From Neopararhizobium haloflavum (lineage in GTDB: Bacteria > Pseudomonadota > Alphaproteobacteria > Rhizobiales > Rhizobiaceae): 64,000 nt of DNA. The stretch covers positions 577,416-641,415 of the forward strand of contig NZ_NWUC01000002.1 in the NCBI RefSeq assembly GCF_002750855.1, in the 5' to 3' direction. Under the pieces are notes generated by a model. That model was not told where the DNA came from and searched no databases. It saw nothing but the letters and a program-made list of their open reading frames with translations. Positions 44,507 to 53,578 of this stretch are shown here, one piece after another (within the stretch, counting starts at the first letter, position 1; every line of letters begins with the position of its first letter). The position numbers and the translations under genes were made by a program.

Positions 44507-46135
44507 ATGAGGGCTGATTATGTGATCGTCGGCGCAGGCTCGGCGGGATGCGTTCTCGCCAGCCGCTTGACCGAAGACACCGAAACTCGCGTCATTTTGC
44601 TGGAAGCTGGTGGGCGGGACTGGAACCCGTGGATCCACATCCCCGTCGGCTACTTCAAGACCATGCACAACCCTTCGGTCGACTGGTGCTACAAGACCGC
44701 TCCATGCGCGGGCTTGAACAACCGACAACTTGACTGGCCGCGCGGCAAGGTGCTCGGCGGATCGTCGTCGCTCAACGGCCTGCTCTACGTCAGAGGCCAG
44801 CCACAGGACTATGATCGGTGGCGACAGATGGGACTGGAAGGATGGGGGTGGTCGGACGTTCTGCCATTGTTCAAGCGTTCGGAGCGCCAGGAGCGGGGGG
44901 CTGACGAGTTTCACGGGGCGGAGGGTGAGTTGGCGGTCTCGAACATGCGGCTCAAGAGGCCGATCTGCGACGCATGGGTCGAGGCAGCCCAAGAATCCGG
45001 TTACGCATTCAATCCTGACTACAACGGCGCCACGCAGGATGGGGTAGGCTACTTTCAGCTCACTGCAAGACATGGACGCCGCTGCAGTGCCGCGGTTGCG
45101 TTTCTCAATCCTGCTCGCCGCAGGAGCAATCTGAAGATCATTACAAGAGCCCATGCCACCCGAATCCTGATCGAGGCCGGGCGCGCAGTTGGTGTGTCTT
45201 ATCGAGATCGCTCCGGTGAAGAACGGCGTGTCTATGCCGATGGCGAAGTCGTTCTCTCCTCTGGCGCCATCGGTTCACCGCAGATCCTCATGCTCTCGGG
45301 TATCGGCGAAGCGTCTCAGTTGCGCCGGCACGGCATCGAGGTCTTTGCCAATCTACCGGGGGTCGGGCAAAATTTGCAGGATCATCTCCAGGCACGACTC
45401 GTTTTCCAATGCCACGAGCCAACCCTCAATGACGAGGTGCGCGGTCTCGCCAGCCGCATCCAGATCGCCCTGAAATATGCCGTGTCACGTTCAGGTCCGA
45501 TGGCGATGGCAGCCAGTCTAGCGACAGGCTTCCTGAGAACGGCTTCACGTGTCGAAACACCCGACATTCAGTTTCATGTCCAGCCTTGGTCCGCTGACAG
45601 CCCGGGCGAAGGGGTTCACCCATTCTCGGCCTTCACCGTTTCGGTATGCCAACTCAGGCCAGAGAGCCGAGGTACGATCACGCTGCAATCTGCGGATCCA
45701 GCTGTTCATCCCCTCATCCAGCCGAATTACCTGGCGACGGAAATTGATCGCAACACACTCGTCGAAGGCATCAAGATCGCGCGCGAGATTTCGCATGCCG
45801 AACCGCTGCAGTCCAAGATCCGAAGCGAATATCGACCGGGGGCGAACGTCATCAATGACGCGGAACTTCTGGAATGGGCGCGCAACTCGGCAACGACGAT
45901 CTATCACCCTACCGGATCCTGCAAGATGGGCACTACCGACGATGCCGTGGTCGACGCGCGCTTGCGGGTCCGTGGCGTTGACGGCCTGCGTGTCGCCGAT
46001 TGCTCGATCATGCCGGAGATTGTCTCCGGCAATACCAACGCACCGGCAATCATGATCGGCGAAAAAGCCAGCGATTTGATCATCGAGGATCGCCACAGCG
46101 TCAGCCGGTCCTCCGCGCTGGCTAACGATGCTTAG
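44507..46135 (+). CDS. GMC-family FAD alcohol/choline dehydrogenase-like oxidoreductase
   Basis: A 542-residue glucose-methanol-choline oxidoreductase. The FAD fold is DYVIVGAGSAGCVLASRLTE with LLEAGG; GMC signature 1 is GKVLGGSSSLNGLLYVRG, signature 2 GAIGSPQILMLSGIG, and the active-site His and Asn lie in YHPTGSCKMG and SGNTNAPAIMIGEKASDLI. It oxidises a primary alcohol. The start at 44507 is supported by a purine-rich site; upstream ATG at 44477 has none. Divergent from IclR and upstream of a TRAP operon that may import the substrate. Confidence 0.92.
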   Translation: MRADYVIVGAGSAGCVLASRLTEDTETRVILLEAGGRDWNPWIHIPVGYFKTMHNPSVDWCYKTAPCAGLNNRQLDWPRGKVLGGSSSLNGLLYVRGQPQDYDRWRQMGLEGWGWSDVLPLFKRSERQERGADEFHGAEGELAVSNMRLKRPICDAWVEAAQESGYAFNPDYNGATQDGVGYFQLTARHGRRCSAAVAFLNPARRRSNLKIITRAHATRILIEAGRAVGVSYRDRSGEERRVYADGEVVLSSGAIGSPQILMLSGIGEASQLRRHGIEVFANLPGVGQNLQDHLQARLVFQCHEPTLNDEVRGLASRIQIALKYAVSRSGPMAMAASLATGFLRTASRVETPDIQFHVQPWSADSPGEGVHPFSAFTVSVCQLRPESRGTITLQSADPAVHPLIQPNYLATEIDRNTLVEGIKIAREISHAEPLQSKIRSEYRPGANVINDAELLEWARNSATTIYHPTGSCKMGTTDDAVVDARLRVRGVDGLRVADCSIMPEIVSGNTNAPAIMIGEKASDLIIEDRHSVSRSSALANDA

Positions 46136-46181
46136 AAAACATGGCGGAGTCCGATCATTGCGCTTCGCCGAATTATGGTAT

Positions 46182-46204
46182 TTATTGAGGCAATAAGTCT
46201 CATT
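46182..46204. promoter_or_regulatory. inverted repeats upstream of the third TRAP operon
   Basis: TTATTG-AGG-CAATAA (46182-46196, perfect arms) adjoins GTCTCATT (46197-46204), which also forms the partly symmetric ATTGAGGC-N5-GTCTCATT. Both elements have counterparts in the IclR-GMC promoter, suggesting common control. Confidence 0.5.
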
Positions 46205-46305
46205 TTTGGGAGGAGATGAGGATGCACTGCGTACGAATTCCCTGATCGGCCGAACCGCACTTCGCCGCCATCGCGCCAAATGCGCGCCTATCGAGGGGAA
46301 ATTCC

Positions 46306-46866
46306 ATGCCTATGACACAACTGGACGAAGCGAGATTGAGAAAGGCCGTCGCCATTCTGGATCTGCCGGGCCGGATCGTTGGGAAGGCGGCGGCATGGCT
46401 GATCATCCCGATGGTCGGTGCGCTCGCCTACGAAGTGATCGCGCGCTTCGGTTTCAACAGCCCCACAATGTGGGCCTATGACGCGACCTTTATGCTCTAC
46501 GGCACGCTTTTCATGCTCGGGGCGGCCTATACGCTCGGCCTCGATTCACACGTACGCGCCGATTTCCTGTTCAACGTCCTGTCTCCGCGCTGGCAAGGCC
46601 TGATCGACGGATCGTTCACGCTGCTCCTGTTCTTTCCTGCAATGTATTTTTTCACCGTAGCGACGTTTGACTATGCGCTAACATCTTGGATGCGTGGCGA
46701 GCGTATCCCGACGAGCCCCATGATGCCCATCGTCTATCCACTGAAGACGGTGATGCCAATAACGGGCGCTCTACTGTTCGTCCAAGGATTCTCCGAGCTT
46801 CTGAAGAGCTACTATAGCATCCGCACCAACACGCGCTTCAGGAGCGAAGAGGGGACGACGCTATGA
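46306..46866 (+). CDS. TRAP transporter small permease (DctQ), IclR-linked
   Basis: A 186-residue DctQ protein with four helices. RFGFNSPTMWAYDATFMLYGTLFMLGAAYTLG is the family segment, and LDSHVRADFLFNVLSPRWQGLIDG follows. The stop overlaps the dctM start by four bases. Confidence 0.92.
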   Translation: MPMTQLDEARLRKAVAILDLPGRIVGKAAAWLIIPMVGALAYEVIARFGFNSPTMWAYDATFMLYGTLFMLGAAYTLGLDSHVRADFLFNVLSPRWQGLIDGSFTLLLFFPAMYFFTVATFDYALTSWMRGERIPTSPMMPIVYPLKTVMPITGALLFVQGFSELLKSYYSIRTNTRFRSEEGTTL

Positions 46867-48179
46867 GTGAACCTGTCCTCGGACTCGTATCGCTTGCCGC
46901 GATCTTTGTTGGAATCCTGACCGGATATCCAATGGCGTTTACATTCATCTTCATCTCACTGGTATTCGGCTGGATCGGAATGGGGGACCGGGTGATTGCT
47001 CTGATGCAATTCCAGTTCTTCTCGCTGATGCGCAACACCACGATGGCAGCCATCCCGCTGTTTCTGTTCATGGGATTTATCCTGGAGCAGTCGGGCCTAA
47101 TGGAACGAATGTTCAAGGCGCTGCGTCTGTTGCTCGGTCGCGTCCGGGGCTCACTCTATCTGGTAGTGCTGCTGGTGGCGACCGTCTTTGCTGCCGCAAC
47201 CGGTATCGTGGGAGCCTCGGTCACCGTGCTAGGCGTGATGGCTGCACCCATCATGCAGTCGTCCGGCTACAATACGCGATTGTCGGCAGGCGCGATTGCC
47301 GCTGGTGGCACGCTGGGAATTCTCATTCCACCGAGCATCCTCTTGATCGTGATGGGCCCCGTGGTCGGCGTTCCGGTATCTGATCTCTTCACGGCCGCAA
47401 TCGTGCCGGGCCTTCTACTAGCCAGTCTTTACATCTTTTACACGCTGGTTCGCAGCTACCTCAATCCGGAGCTCGGCCCACCGCTCTCGCACGAGGAGAT
47501 TCGCCAGACGACTGCAGCAGAAAAGCTGAGGGAATTGCTGCTCGGCATCATCCCCGTCACCGTCGTAATAGCCTTTACACTTGGGCTGATCATCGCGGGG
47601 ATCGCAACACCCACCGATGCAGCGGCAAGCGGCGCTTTGGCCTCGCTCGTACTAGCCGTGCTCTATCGCAAGCTAGATTGGTCGGCATTCAAGCGATGTG
47701 TCTACAACACGGTGGTCATGACCGCCATGATCATGTTTCTCCTGGGCTCGGCCAATTTCTTCGGCGCGGTATTTTCCCGGCTCGGCAGCGGCGATCTCCT
47801 GACGGAATACCTGCTTCAATTGCCGTTCTCTCCGACAGTCATGCTGCTGATCATTCTCGGCATCGTCTTTCTCCTCGGCTCACCGCTGGAATGGATCCCC
47901 ATAGTACTCATCATTGTTCCGATCTTTCTGCCGACCATGATCGAGATGGGATACGACCCGCTATGGTTCAGCATCCTCATCGCCGTGACGCTCCAGACAA
48001 GCTGGCTCACACCGCCGATGGCCCTATCGGCCTATTTCCTGAAGGGTGTCGTTCCACAATGGAAGATGAGCGACATTTACGTAGGCATGACGCAATTCGT
48101 GGTGCTGCAGCTTTTCGTGGTGCTGCTGCTCGTCTTTTTCCCTGACATCGTTCTTTGGCTGCCTAGGGCGCTGGAATGA
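46863..48179 (+). CDS. TRAP transporter large permease (DctM), IclR-linked
   Basis: A 438-residue DctM permease with about 12 helices. IPLFLFMGFILEQSGLMERM, AAGGTLGILIPPSILLIVMGP and SWLTPPMALSAYFLKGVVPQW are family motifs, closest in style to the alpha-keto-acid/mannitol-type TRAP group. Followed by its binding-protein gene, the order Q-M-P. Confidence 0.93.
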   Translation: MSEPVLGLVSLAAIFVGILTGYPMAFTFIFISLVFGWIGMGDRVIALMQFQFFSLMRNTTMAAIPLFLFMGFILEQSGLMERMFKALRLLLGRVRGSLYLVVLLVATVFAAATGIVGASVTVLGVMAAPIMQSSGYNTRLSAGAIAAGGTLGILIPPSILLIVMGPVVGVPVSDLFTAAIVPGLLLASLYIFYTLVRSYLNPELGPPLSHEEIRQTTAAEKLRELLLGIIPVTVVIAFTLGLIIAGIATPTDAAASGALASLVLAVLYRKLDWSAFKRCVYNTVVMTAMIMFLLGSANFFGAVFSRLGSGDLLTEYLLQLPFSPTVMLLIILGIVFLLGSPLEWIPIVLIIVPIFLPTMIEMGYDPLWFSILIAVTLQTSWLTPPMALSAYFLKGVVPQWKMSDIYVGMTQFVVLQLFVVLLLVFFPDIVLWLPRALE

Positions 48180-48245
48180 GTTTCGTGGCGGGCGTTCAAG
48201 AACCGTGACGAAGAGACTGAGAGACTGATCAACGGAGGAAAGATC

Positions 48246-49358
48246 ATGATCATGCAGAAAAGTCTCATCCTGGGAGGTGCGGGAGTGTTGCTCGCTTTGC
48301 AAACGGGCGCACTGCAGGCACAGGAAGAAACCCATGAAATGAACATCCAGACAGCCGTGCCGACATCGAGCTTGTACTTCAAACTGCTGGAAGACTTCGC
48401 CGCGAGGGTGCAGACGATGTCGGGTGGGCGAATAGAAGTCAAAGTGCTGCCCGATGGCGCGGAGGTTGCCGCATTCGAAATCCTTGACGCGGTCGGAAAT
48501 TGCGTGGTTGAGGCTGGCTATGCCTGGCCTCACTACTGGTCCGGCATGCATCCTGCCTATGTGCTGTTCTCCAATGTCCCTGCAAGCACAGGCATGGACC
48601 AGCAGACCTTGATGTCATGGTATTACAGCGGAGAAGGACAAGCGCTTTACACCGAATTGACTCAAGAAATCATGGGCATAAACGTCGTGCCGTTCCTCAT
48701 GCAGCCGATGGGGCCGGATCCGCTCGGTTGGTTCTCCAAACCATTCGAGAACATGGAGGAATTCCGCAGCATCAAATACCGATCGCCACCGGGCATCGCT
48801 GGCCAGACTTACAATGCGATGGGTGTGCCCGCGGTGGCAATGCCTGGCGGTGAGATCGTCCCTGCCGCACAGCGTGGGACGATCGATGCAGCCGAGTGGA
48901 TTGGCCCGGCCGACGATCGCAATCTCGGTCTGGACAGCATCTGGAACTATTATTACCTGCAAGGATTGCATCAGCAGACCGATGTCGGGGAACTCGTTCT
49001 GTGCCGCGATTTCTGGGATGATCTTCCAGAAGATCTGCAAGCCATCGTCGAGACGGCCATCATGGCAAATTCGGCAAGGACGCAGGCCGTTAATCTGCAC
49101 GAGAATGCCAAAGCAGTGCGGGAGTATGAAGAGCAAGGTGTAGAACTGCTTGATACCCCCGACGAATATTACGATCTCTTCATCGAGGCCCAGAACGAAG
49201 TGGTTCAGGAATATCTGGCCAATGACGAATTCTTCGCCAAGGTCTACAACTCGCAAGCCGATTTTGCCGAACTCGTCTATCCGTATCATTCGCGGATTCA
49301 GAAACTATTCGGTGAGGTCGTGAACGGTGCCGAGCGCCTGCGCGGCTCCGGCGAATAG
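48246..49358 (+). CDS. TRAP transporter periplasmic binding protein (TakP-like DctP)
   Basis: A 370-residue binding protein with signal peptide LILGGAGVLLALQTGALQA. It has the TakP-type features IQTAVPTSSLYFKLLEDFAARVQTMSGGRIEVKVLP, the arginine in IKYRSPPGIAGQTYNAMG and AEWIGPADDRNLGLDSIWNYYYLQG, all typical of the alpha-keto-acid TRAP receptors. The ligand is probably a 2-keto or hydroxy acid. GGAGGAAAG precedes the ATG at 48246. Confidence 0.92.
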   Translation: MIMQKSLILGGAGVLLALQTGALQAQEETHEMNIQTAVPTSSLYFKLLEDFAARVQTMSGGRIEVKVLPDGAEVAAFEILDAVGNCVVEAGYAWPHYWSGMHPAYVLFSNVPASTGMDQQTLMSWYYSGEGQALYTELTQEIMGINVVPFLMQPMGPDPLGWFSKPFENMEEFRSIKYRSPPGIAGQTYNAMGVPAVAMPGGEIVPAAQRGTIDAAEWIGPADDRNLGLDSIWNYYYLQGLHQQTDVGELVLCRDFWDDLPEDLQAIVETAIMANSARTQAVNLHENAKAVREYEEQGVELLDTPDEYYDLFIEAQNEVVQEYLANDEFFAKVYNSQADFAELVYPYHSRIQKLFGEVVNGAERLRGSGE

Positions 49359-50251
49359 CGCACCATTTAATCCTGACATTATCGACGGTCCGCTGATGCC
49401 TTAGCGGGCCGGCCGTCTGATCCGACAGAACGAAGAGGCGACCTCAGTATGATTGCTGGAAGGGGTCGTGCATTGCGCGCCAGATTCATCCGGCTTGATT
49501 GCTTCATTCATCAGAGATCTGTTGCCGCCTTGCCCGCACTGCACTGCACTGACGTCAAAGAACTTGTATCGAACCCACCCGTATGCGCCATCCGCGGCAA
49601 TATCGATGTCGAGCCGTGGGCGGCGCAACTATGGAGTTCGACCCTACCAAGACCACGCTCGTTAGAAGTATCACCTTGTGCTCGACGGCATCTGCCTGAA
49701 ATGACGAAAGTCTGCATTTCTCGGCGGCAAGCCTCACAACTGTCCGTCTCGATTGCAATCCGTTTCAGTCGTTGGCTTTCGCCCAACCAATCGCACTTGA
49801 CCAATGACCTCCTCAGGCATTTATGAGGCCGAAACCCGTCAGTCCGGTTTCGGCAGGCCTCCTCGGGAAGCGGTCGTTGAATTACTGACACCCTCAAGAT
49901 GGCGTCAATATTCCCAAACTTGGCGTTCGCGGGGCCTGTGGGTTCGGCATGTTCGAGGGCCCGATATGTTAAGCAGCTTGGACGGGTGGAACGTCCTCAA
50001 AGGCAGCGACTCTTGCGCTGGCGCCTCAGCGAAATGGAGCTATGCCCAGCAGCCCGCTAGCCGCAGTTCAAAATCAGTCGGTTCGACAACCGAACACTCC
50101 TCCCCCTCAACGCGCCTCCCGCGCCGAACTGCGGCTGTGCTTTATGTTGTCAAGACTTCCGTTAGCCCTATCCGCACGAAACCGGCAAGGAGACGGACTG
50201 TTCGGACTTTGGTCGATTGGCAAAGACGCCGTTCGGTGCGATTCATTCCGC
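49359..50251. other. long stretch without a recognised gene
   Basis: About 890 bases between the TRAP binding-protein gene and the histidine kinase start. A weak hairpin with one G-U pair (GGTCCGCT/AGCGGGCC, near 49388-49409) may end the TRAP operon. Open frames on either strand up to about 128 codons have no family similarity and unusual composition. The histidine kinase could start further upstream (ATG at 50042 or 50144), but the added sequence is not kinase-like. Possibly a decayed gene or promoter region. Confidence 0.5.
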
Positions 50252-51691
50252 ATGGCTTCCCTTGCCCATCGGCTCCGGCTCGCCGCGGCCGCGCGCCTTG
50301 ATCGTCTGAGCCTTTCAGCGCGCTTCGCCCTGACCGGCAGCGTGGTGATGATCGTTGCAATGGTCACGATCGGCTCGTGGGTTACGGCCCGTATCAGCAG
50401 CGACGTGGTGGAGAGCACTGCCTCAGCCACCGCTCTCCTGATGGACAGCATCATTGCACCTCTCTCCCAAGAACTCGAGGAGAACGACCAGCTATCGATA
50501 GGCCCTGTGCGGGCGCTGGAAGAAATCCTGACCGCAAGTGTGTTGGGCGAGAGAGTACTTTCAATCAAGATATGGAAGCCTGGCGGCCTAGTCGCGTATG
50601 CGACCGATCCTGGACTGGTCGGCGCATCCTTTCCTCTCAATGAAAGCGCTCAGCGCGCGCTCGCCGGCGAGATTGTCTCCGAGCTCGACCAGGTAGGTGA
50701 TGCAGAAAGCACGCGCGAGTCCGCATTTGGCAAACCGCTGCTCGAAATCTATTCGCCGATCCGCCGGCACTGGACCGGCGAGATCATTGCGGTAGTCGAG
50801 TTTTATGAAGACGCAACAGCACTCTCGGCAAGCCTCGCCCGAGCGCGTGTCCAGAGCTGGGCGATCGTTTCGGCAACAACCTTGTTGATCGGGATCGCGT
50901 TATTCGGTGTGGTCCAGCGGGGGAGCGTCATGATAGCTCGGCAGCGGGCTGAACTCGAGGGTCGCATACGCGAGAGCGAGCGGCTTGCCGCGCAGAATGC
51001 CGCGCTTCGCACCGGAGTCGAACACGCCTCCGGCCGGGTCACGGAACTGAACGAACAGTTTCTTCATCGCCTTGGCGCCGACCTCCACGACGGCCCCGCT
51101 CAGCTGATCGGCCTTGCGCTTCTTCGCGCGTCGAGCATCGCGGAGTCCAAACGGATAGAGACCCGACGCCGCGAGGCCGCCGCCATGACGACAGCACTTC
51201 GCGACGCCATGACCGACATACGCAACATCTGCGCCGGCCTCTCTCTGCCTGAGGTGGAAAGTCTATCCGCAGAGGAAGCGGTTAAGCTGATGGTATCCAA
51301 CCACGAGCAACGCACCGGTACGTCCGTGGCGCTGTCGCTGGACGCTGCCGTCGCGGAGCTTTCGCTGCCGGGCAGGATTTGTGTATCGCGCCTGGTTCAA
51401 GAAGGATTGAACAATGCGGTCCGCCATGCCAACGGAATTGGCCAGCGGGTCTGGCTGATCGCACGCGAGGGAGTGATGGAGGCAGGTGTCGCTAGTCGCA
51501 TTCCTTCCACCGACAGGCCGTCGGTCACTCATCGAGGTGGATTGGGCCTTCAAGGCCTGAAAGAGCGAGTTCGCAGCCTCGGCGGCTCATTCGCAGTCAC
51601 CGAAGCGGACGGTGAAATGATGATCTCGATGTCGATGCCGCTCGGCAGCGTCGGCGACGCGCGCAAGGGAGTGCGAGCGAATGCAGATTGA
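50252..51691 (+). CDS. sensor histidine kinase, HisKA_3 (NarX/DegS type), with atypical ATP-binding box
   Basis: About 479 residues. Membrane helix near residues 23-45 (ALTGSVVMIVAMVTIGSW), an extracytoplasmic sensor region of about 160 residues, a second helix (SWAIVSATTLLIGIALFGVV), a coiled coil, the phosphorylation motif GADLHDGPAQLIGLALLR, and N box LVQEGLNNAVRHANG. The G2-like RGGLGLQGLKERVRSLGG is present, but the expected DxGxG G1 box is missing in frame (VMEAGVASRIPSTD instead). Overlaps the LuxR-type regulator gene by 11 bases. Start codon uncertain. Lies upstream of the Mrp operon. Confidence 0.85.
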   Translation: MASLAHRLRLAAAARLDRLSLSARFALTGSVVMIVAMVTIGSWVTARISSDVVESTASATALLMDSIIAPLSQELEENDQLSIGPVRALEEILTASVLGERVLSIKIWKPGGLVAYATDPGLVGASFPLNESAQRALAGEIVSELDQVGDAESTRESAFGKPLLEIYSPIRRHWTGEIIAVVEFYEDATALSASLARARVQSWAIVSATTLLIGIALFGVVQRGSVMIARQRAELEGRIRESERLAAQNAALRTGVEHASGRVTELNEQFLHRLGADLHDGPAQLIGLALLRASSIAESKRIETRRREAAAMTTALRDAMTDIRNICAGLSLPEVESLSAEEAVKLMVSNHEQRTGTSVALSLDAAVAELSLPGRICVSRLVQEGLNNAVRHANGIGQRVWLIAREGVMEAGVASRIPSTDRPSVTHRGGLGLQGLKERVRSLGGSFAVTEADGEMMISMSMPLGSVGDARKGVRANAD

Positions 51692-52331
51692 GCCGGCATC
51701 GGTCATTGTCATCGATGATCACCCTCTTTACCGGGACGGCGTGATTCGAAGCCTTGAGGAAAGCGGTTTCACCGTGGTCGCGCAAGGAGCGTCGGCGGAA
51801 GAAGCCTGCACGCTTTGCGCGGAACATCGTCCGGCGATCGTGCTTCTCGACATCTCGATGCCTGGCGGAGGTGTCGAGGCCGCTCGCCGGATTGGTTCCG
51901 AAGTCAAGGGCACGCGCATGATCATGCTCACCGTCTCGGAAAGCAATGACGACATCATGCGTGCCTTGGATGCGGGCGCCAGCGGATATGTCCTTAAGGG
52001 CGTTTCGGCCGCCGAACTCGCTCAAATCGTCCGCAGTGTCGCAAATGGCGAATCCTACATCACACCTACGCTCGCTGCCCGGATCCTCAAGACCATGAAG
52101 CCGGCTGGCAGCGGAACGCAAGCGCTCGAGGAAGCAGCGCTCACGACCCGCGAGGAACAAATCCTCTGGCTAGTCGCAGACGGATTGAGCAACAAGGAAG
52201 TAGGACGCCGGCTCCGGTTACAGGAAAAGACCGTTAAGCACTACATGACGAACGTTCTCCAGAAACTGCAAGTCCGTAACCGCACGGAAGCTGCGATCAA
52301 GGCGCGGGCAATGCGTGAGGTAAAGTCTTGA
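51681..52331 (+). CDS. LuxR/NarL-type response regulator
   Basis: A 216-residue response regulator. The receiver domain has the acidic pair VIDDHPLYRDGV and phospho-acceptor Asp in AIVLLDISMPGGG, with Lys in GYVLKGVSAAEL. The C-terminal LuxR helix-turn-helix is LTTREEQILWLVADGLSNKEVGRRLRLQEKTVKHYMTNVLQKL. Its gene overlaps the kinase gene, so the two form a pair. Targets unknown; the adjacent Gly/Asp-rich exported proteins and the Mrp operon are candidates. Confidence 0.93.
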   Translation: MQIEPASVIVIDDHPLYRDGVIRSLEESGFTVVAQGASAEEACTLCAEHRPAIVLLDISMPGGGVEAARRIGSEVKGTRMIMLTVSESNDDIMRALDAGASGYVLKGVSAAELAQIVRSVANGESYITPTLAARILKTMKPAGSGTQALEEAALTTREEQILWLVADGLSNKEVGRRLRLQEKTVKHYMTNVLQKLQVRNRTEAAIKARAMREVKS

Positions 52332-52335
52332 CCAA

Positions 52336-52794
52336 TTAAGGCAGAAGCGCCCGCAGCCGCCGGTGGTCAATTGTGCGGGCCGGCCGCGACAGAACGACCG
52401 AACCACGCCGGTCGCGCAGCACGTAACGGGTCCCGACAATTGCCTCCGACCATCCGTCGCTGTAGCGCACCTTCATGCCACCTTGATCCTGTTCAGTCTC
52501 AGTCACGCCGCCATGGCTCCTGACCATGTCGACAAAGCGGCTGATCGACGCATTCTCGCTTGAATCCTGGTTGTCATCCCCATCGTCGTGTCCATGATGA
52601 CCGCCCTCGTCCCCGCCGTGGCCGCCCCCGCCGTGGTCGCCGCCGCCATCATCGCCACCGCCTCGTCCGCCCTCACCATCCTTGGCGAAGGCAGGTCCGG
52701 ACATAGAAAAGGGACCGGCCGCAAACGCGTACACTCCGAGCCAGAGAATGACGGCTACGGAACGTAGCGGGCACGTCACGCGGGATATGTGCAT
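52336..52794 (-). CDS. exported Gly/Asp/His-rich protein
   Basis: A 152-residue protein: signal-like helix (VAVILWLGVYAFAAGPF), a low-complexity segment of about 45 residues rich in Gly, Asp and His (GGHHGHDDGDDNQDSS), then a small folded-looking C-terminal part (MKVRYSDGWSEAIVGTRYVLRDRRGSVV). The C-terminal part resembles small proteins found beside two-component systems in rhizobia; no named family is certain. The His/Asp-rich linker could bind metal. Convergent with the LuxR-type gene, with only four bases between stops. Confidence 0.65.
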   Translation of the reverse strand: MHISRVTCPLRSVAVILWLGVYAFAAGPFSMSGPAFAKDGEGGRGGGDDGGGDHGGGGHGGDEGGHHGHDDGDDNQDSSENASISRFVDMVRSHGGVTETEQDQGGMKVRYSDGWSEAIVGTRYVLRDRRGSVVLSRPARTIDHRRLRALLP

Positions 52795-52911
52795 TAACCT
52801 GGTCAACACGGGACAGTCGGTTTTCGGGACCCTCACTTTAGCATGCGCCGGCGGCAGTGTCGCCGGACCAAAGTCCAACGATCCTTTGCCGCCGCCGCAA
52901 GCCACCTCATA

Positions 52912-53145
52912 TCACCGGTGGTTCGGACCGTCGTCGTGGCCGCCGCGCCCCTTGCCCCCCCTGCCCCCTCTGCCGCCGCCGTTGTCGTCGCCCGGACCGT
53001 CGTCCGCACCGTGTTTGGCAAAGGCCGAAGCGCTTTTCAGCGTACCGGTCGTCACGTCGAAGGACACTGGTGCGGCTGCGAATGCTACGCCTAGAGCGAA
53101 GGCCATGCATGCGGCGCCGAGTTTGGTAATACCAAGTGCGTTCAT
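52912..53145 (-). CDS. small exported Gly/Asp-rich protein
   Basis: A 77-residue protein with signal peptide (LGAACMAFALGVAFAAAPVS) and a C-terminal low-complexity tail rich in Gly, Asp, Arg and His (GADDGPGDDNGGGRGGRGG). AAGGAG precedes the ATG at 53145. It lies upstream of, and in the same direction as, the larger Gly/Asp/His-rich protein; the two tails are similar in composition, so they may be related in function. No family recognised. Confidence 0.6.
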   Translation of the reverse strand: MNALGITKLGAACMAFALGVAFAAAPVSFDVTTGTLKSASAFAKHGADDGPGDDNGGGRGGRGGKGRGGHDDGPNHR

Positions 53146-53472
53146 TGTCTCGTCTCCTTGATGATCCGCTCCATGCGGATGAGGAAACCTTAAGGGGCGG
53201 ACGGATGATTGCCGATCCGGCCGAGACCAATGCCGGACGGGTCGGACTTCAGACCGGGAGTTGCCCGCCTTTGGTCCAACCCGGCCACGCACCGGCGCCG
53301 ACCCAAGCTTCAGCGAAGAATGCCGAAACGGACGCATGTTCCGCGGCCTCGCAGTGGCACACCGCATCATCGACTTGTGGAAGGTCTACGACAACGAGCA
53401 TCGGCAGAACACGAGCTTGCGCGGCCACACCCAAACGAGCGTCATCATTTTCGTGTCCGGACTTCTGAACGT

Positions 53473-53506
53473 ATTGTCGCGGTTTCCGAACATGAACCGA
53501 AACAAT
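53473..53506. promoter_or_regulatory. 34-bp bipartite inverted repeat, probable sigma-54 activator site
   Basis: ATTGT-N2-CGGTT-N10-AACCG-N2-ACAAT is symmetric around one centre, all ten arm pairs matching. The centre lies about 80 bases upstream of the expected mnhA transcription start, a normal distance for an enhancer-like site bound by an NtrC-type activator. Such an activator is encoded at 61551-62885. Confidence 0.65.
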
Positions 53507-53542
53507 CATCGCTTAACCCGCTGCGATTTGGGAGGTGCCAAA

Positions 53543-53558
53543 TTGGCACGCTGCTTGC
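53543..53558 (+). promoter_or_regulatory. sigma-54 promoter of the mnh operon
   Basis: TTGGCACG-CTGC-TTGC matches the -24/-12 consensus (TGGCACG-N4-TTGC) exactly, with GG and GC separated by ten bases. The start point would be near 53570, about 20 bases before a TTG codon with GGAG upstream, or nine bases before the ATG at 53579. Confidence 0.85.
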
Positions 53559-53578
53559 TGGGACATGACTGACGCAGA

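Noticed and set aside
51472-51486. Definite frameshift in the kinase gene at the SDGG sequence
   Set aside because: An SDGG reading exists in another frame, but the distance to the N box does not clearly match either frame, and the main frame stays open to a normal end; kept only as a possibility.
52556-52720. Gly/Asp/His-rich low-complexity DNA as a tandem repeat or CRISPR-like array
   Set aside because: The periodicity is only that of GGN/GAC/CAC codons inside an open reading frame with a signal peptide; there are no uniform repeats or spacers.
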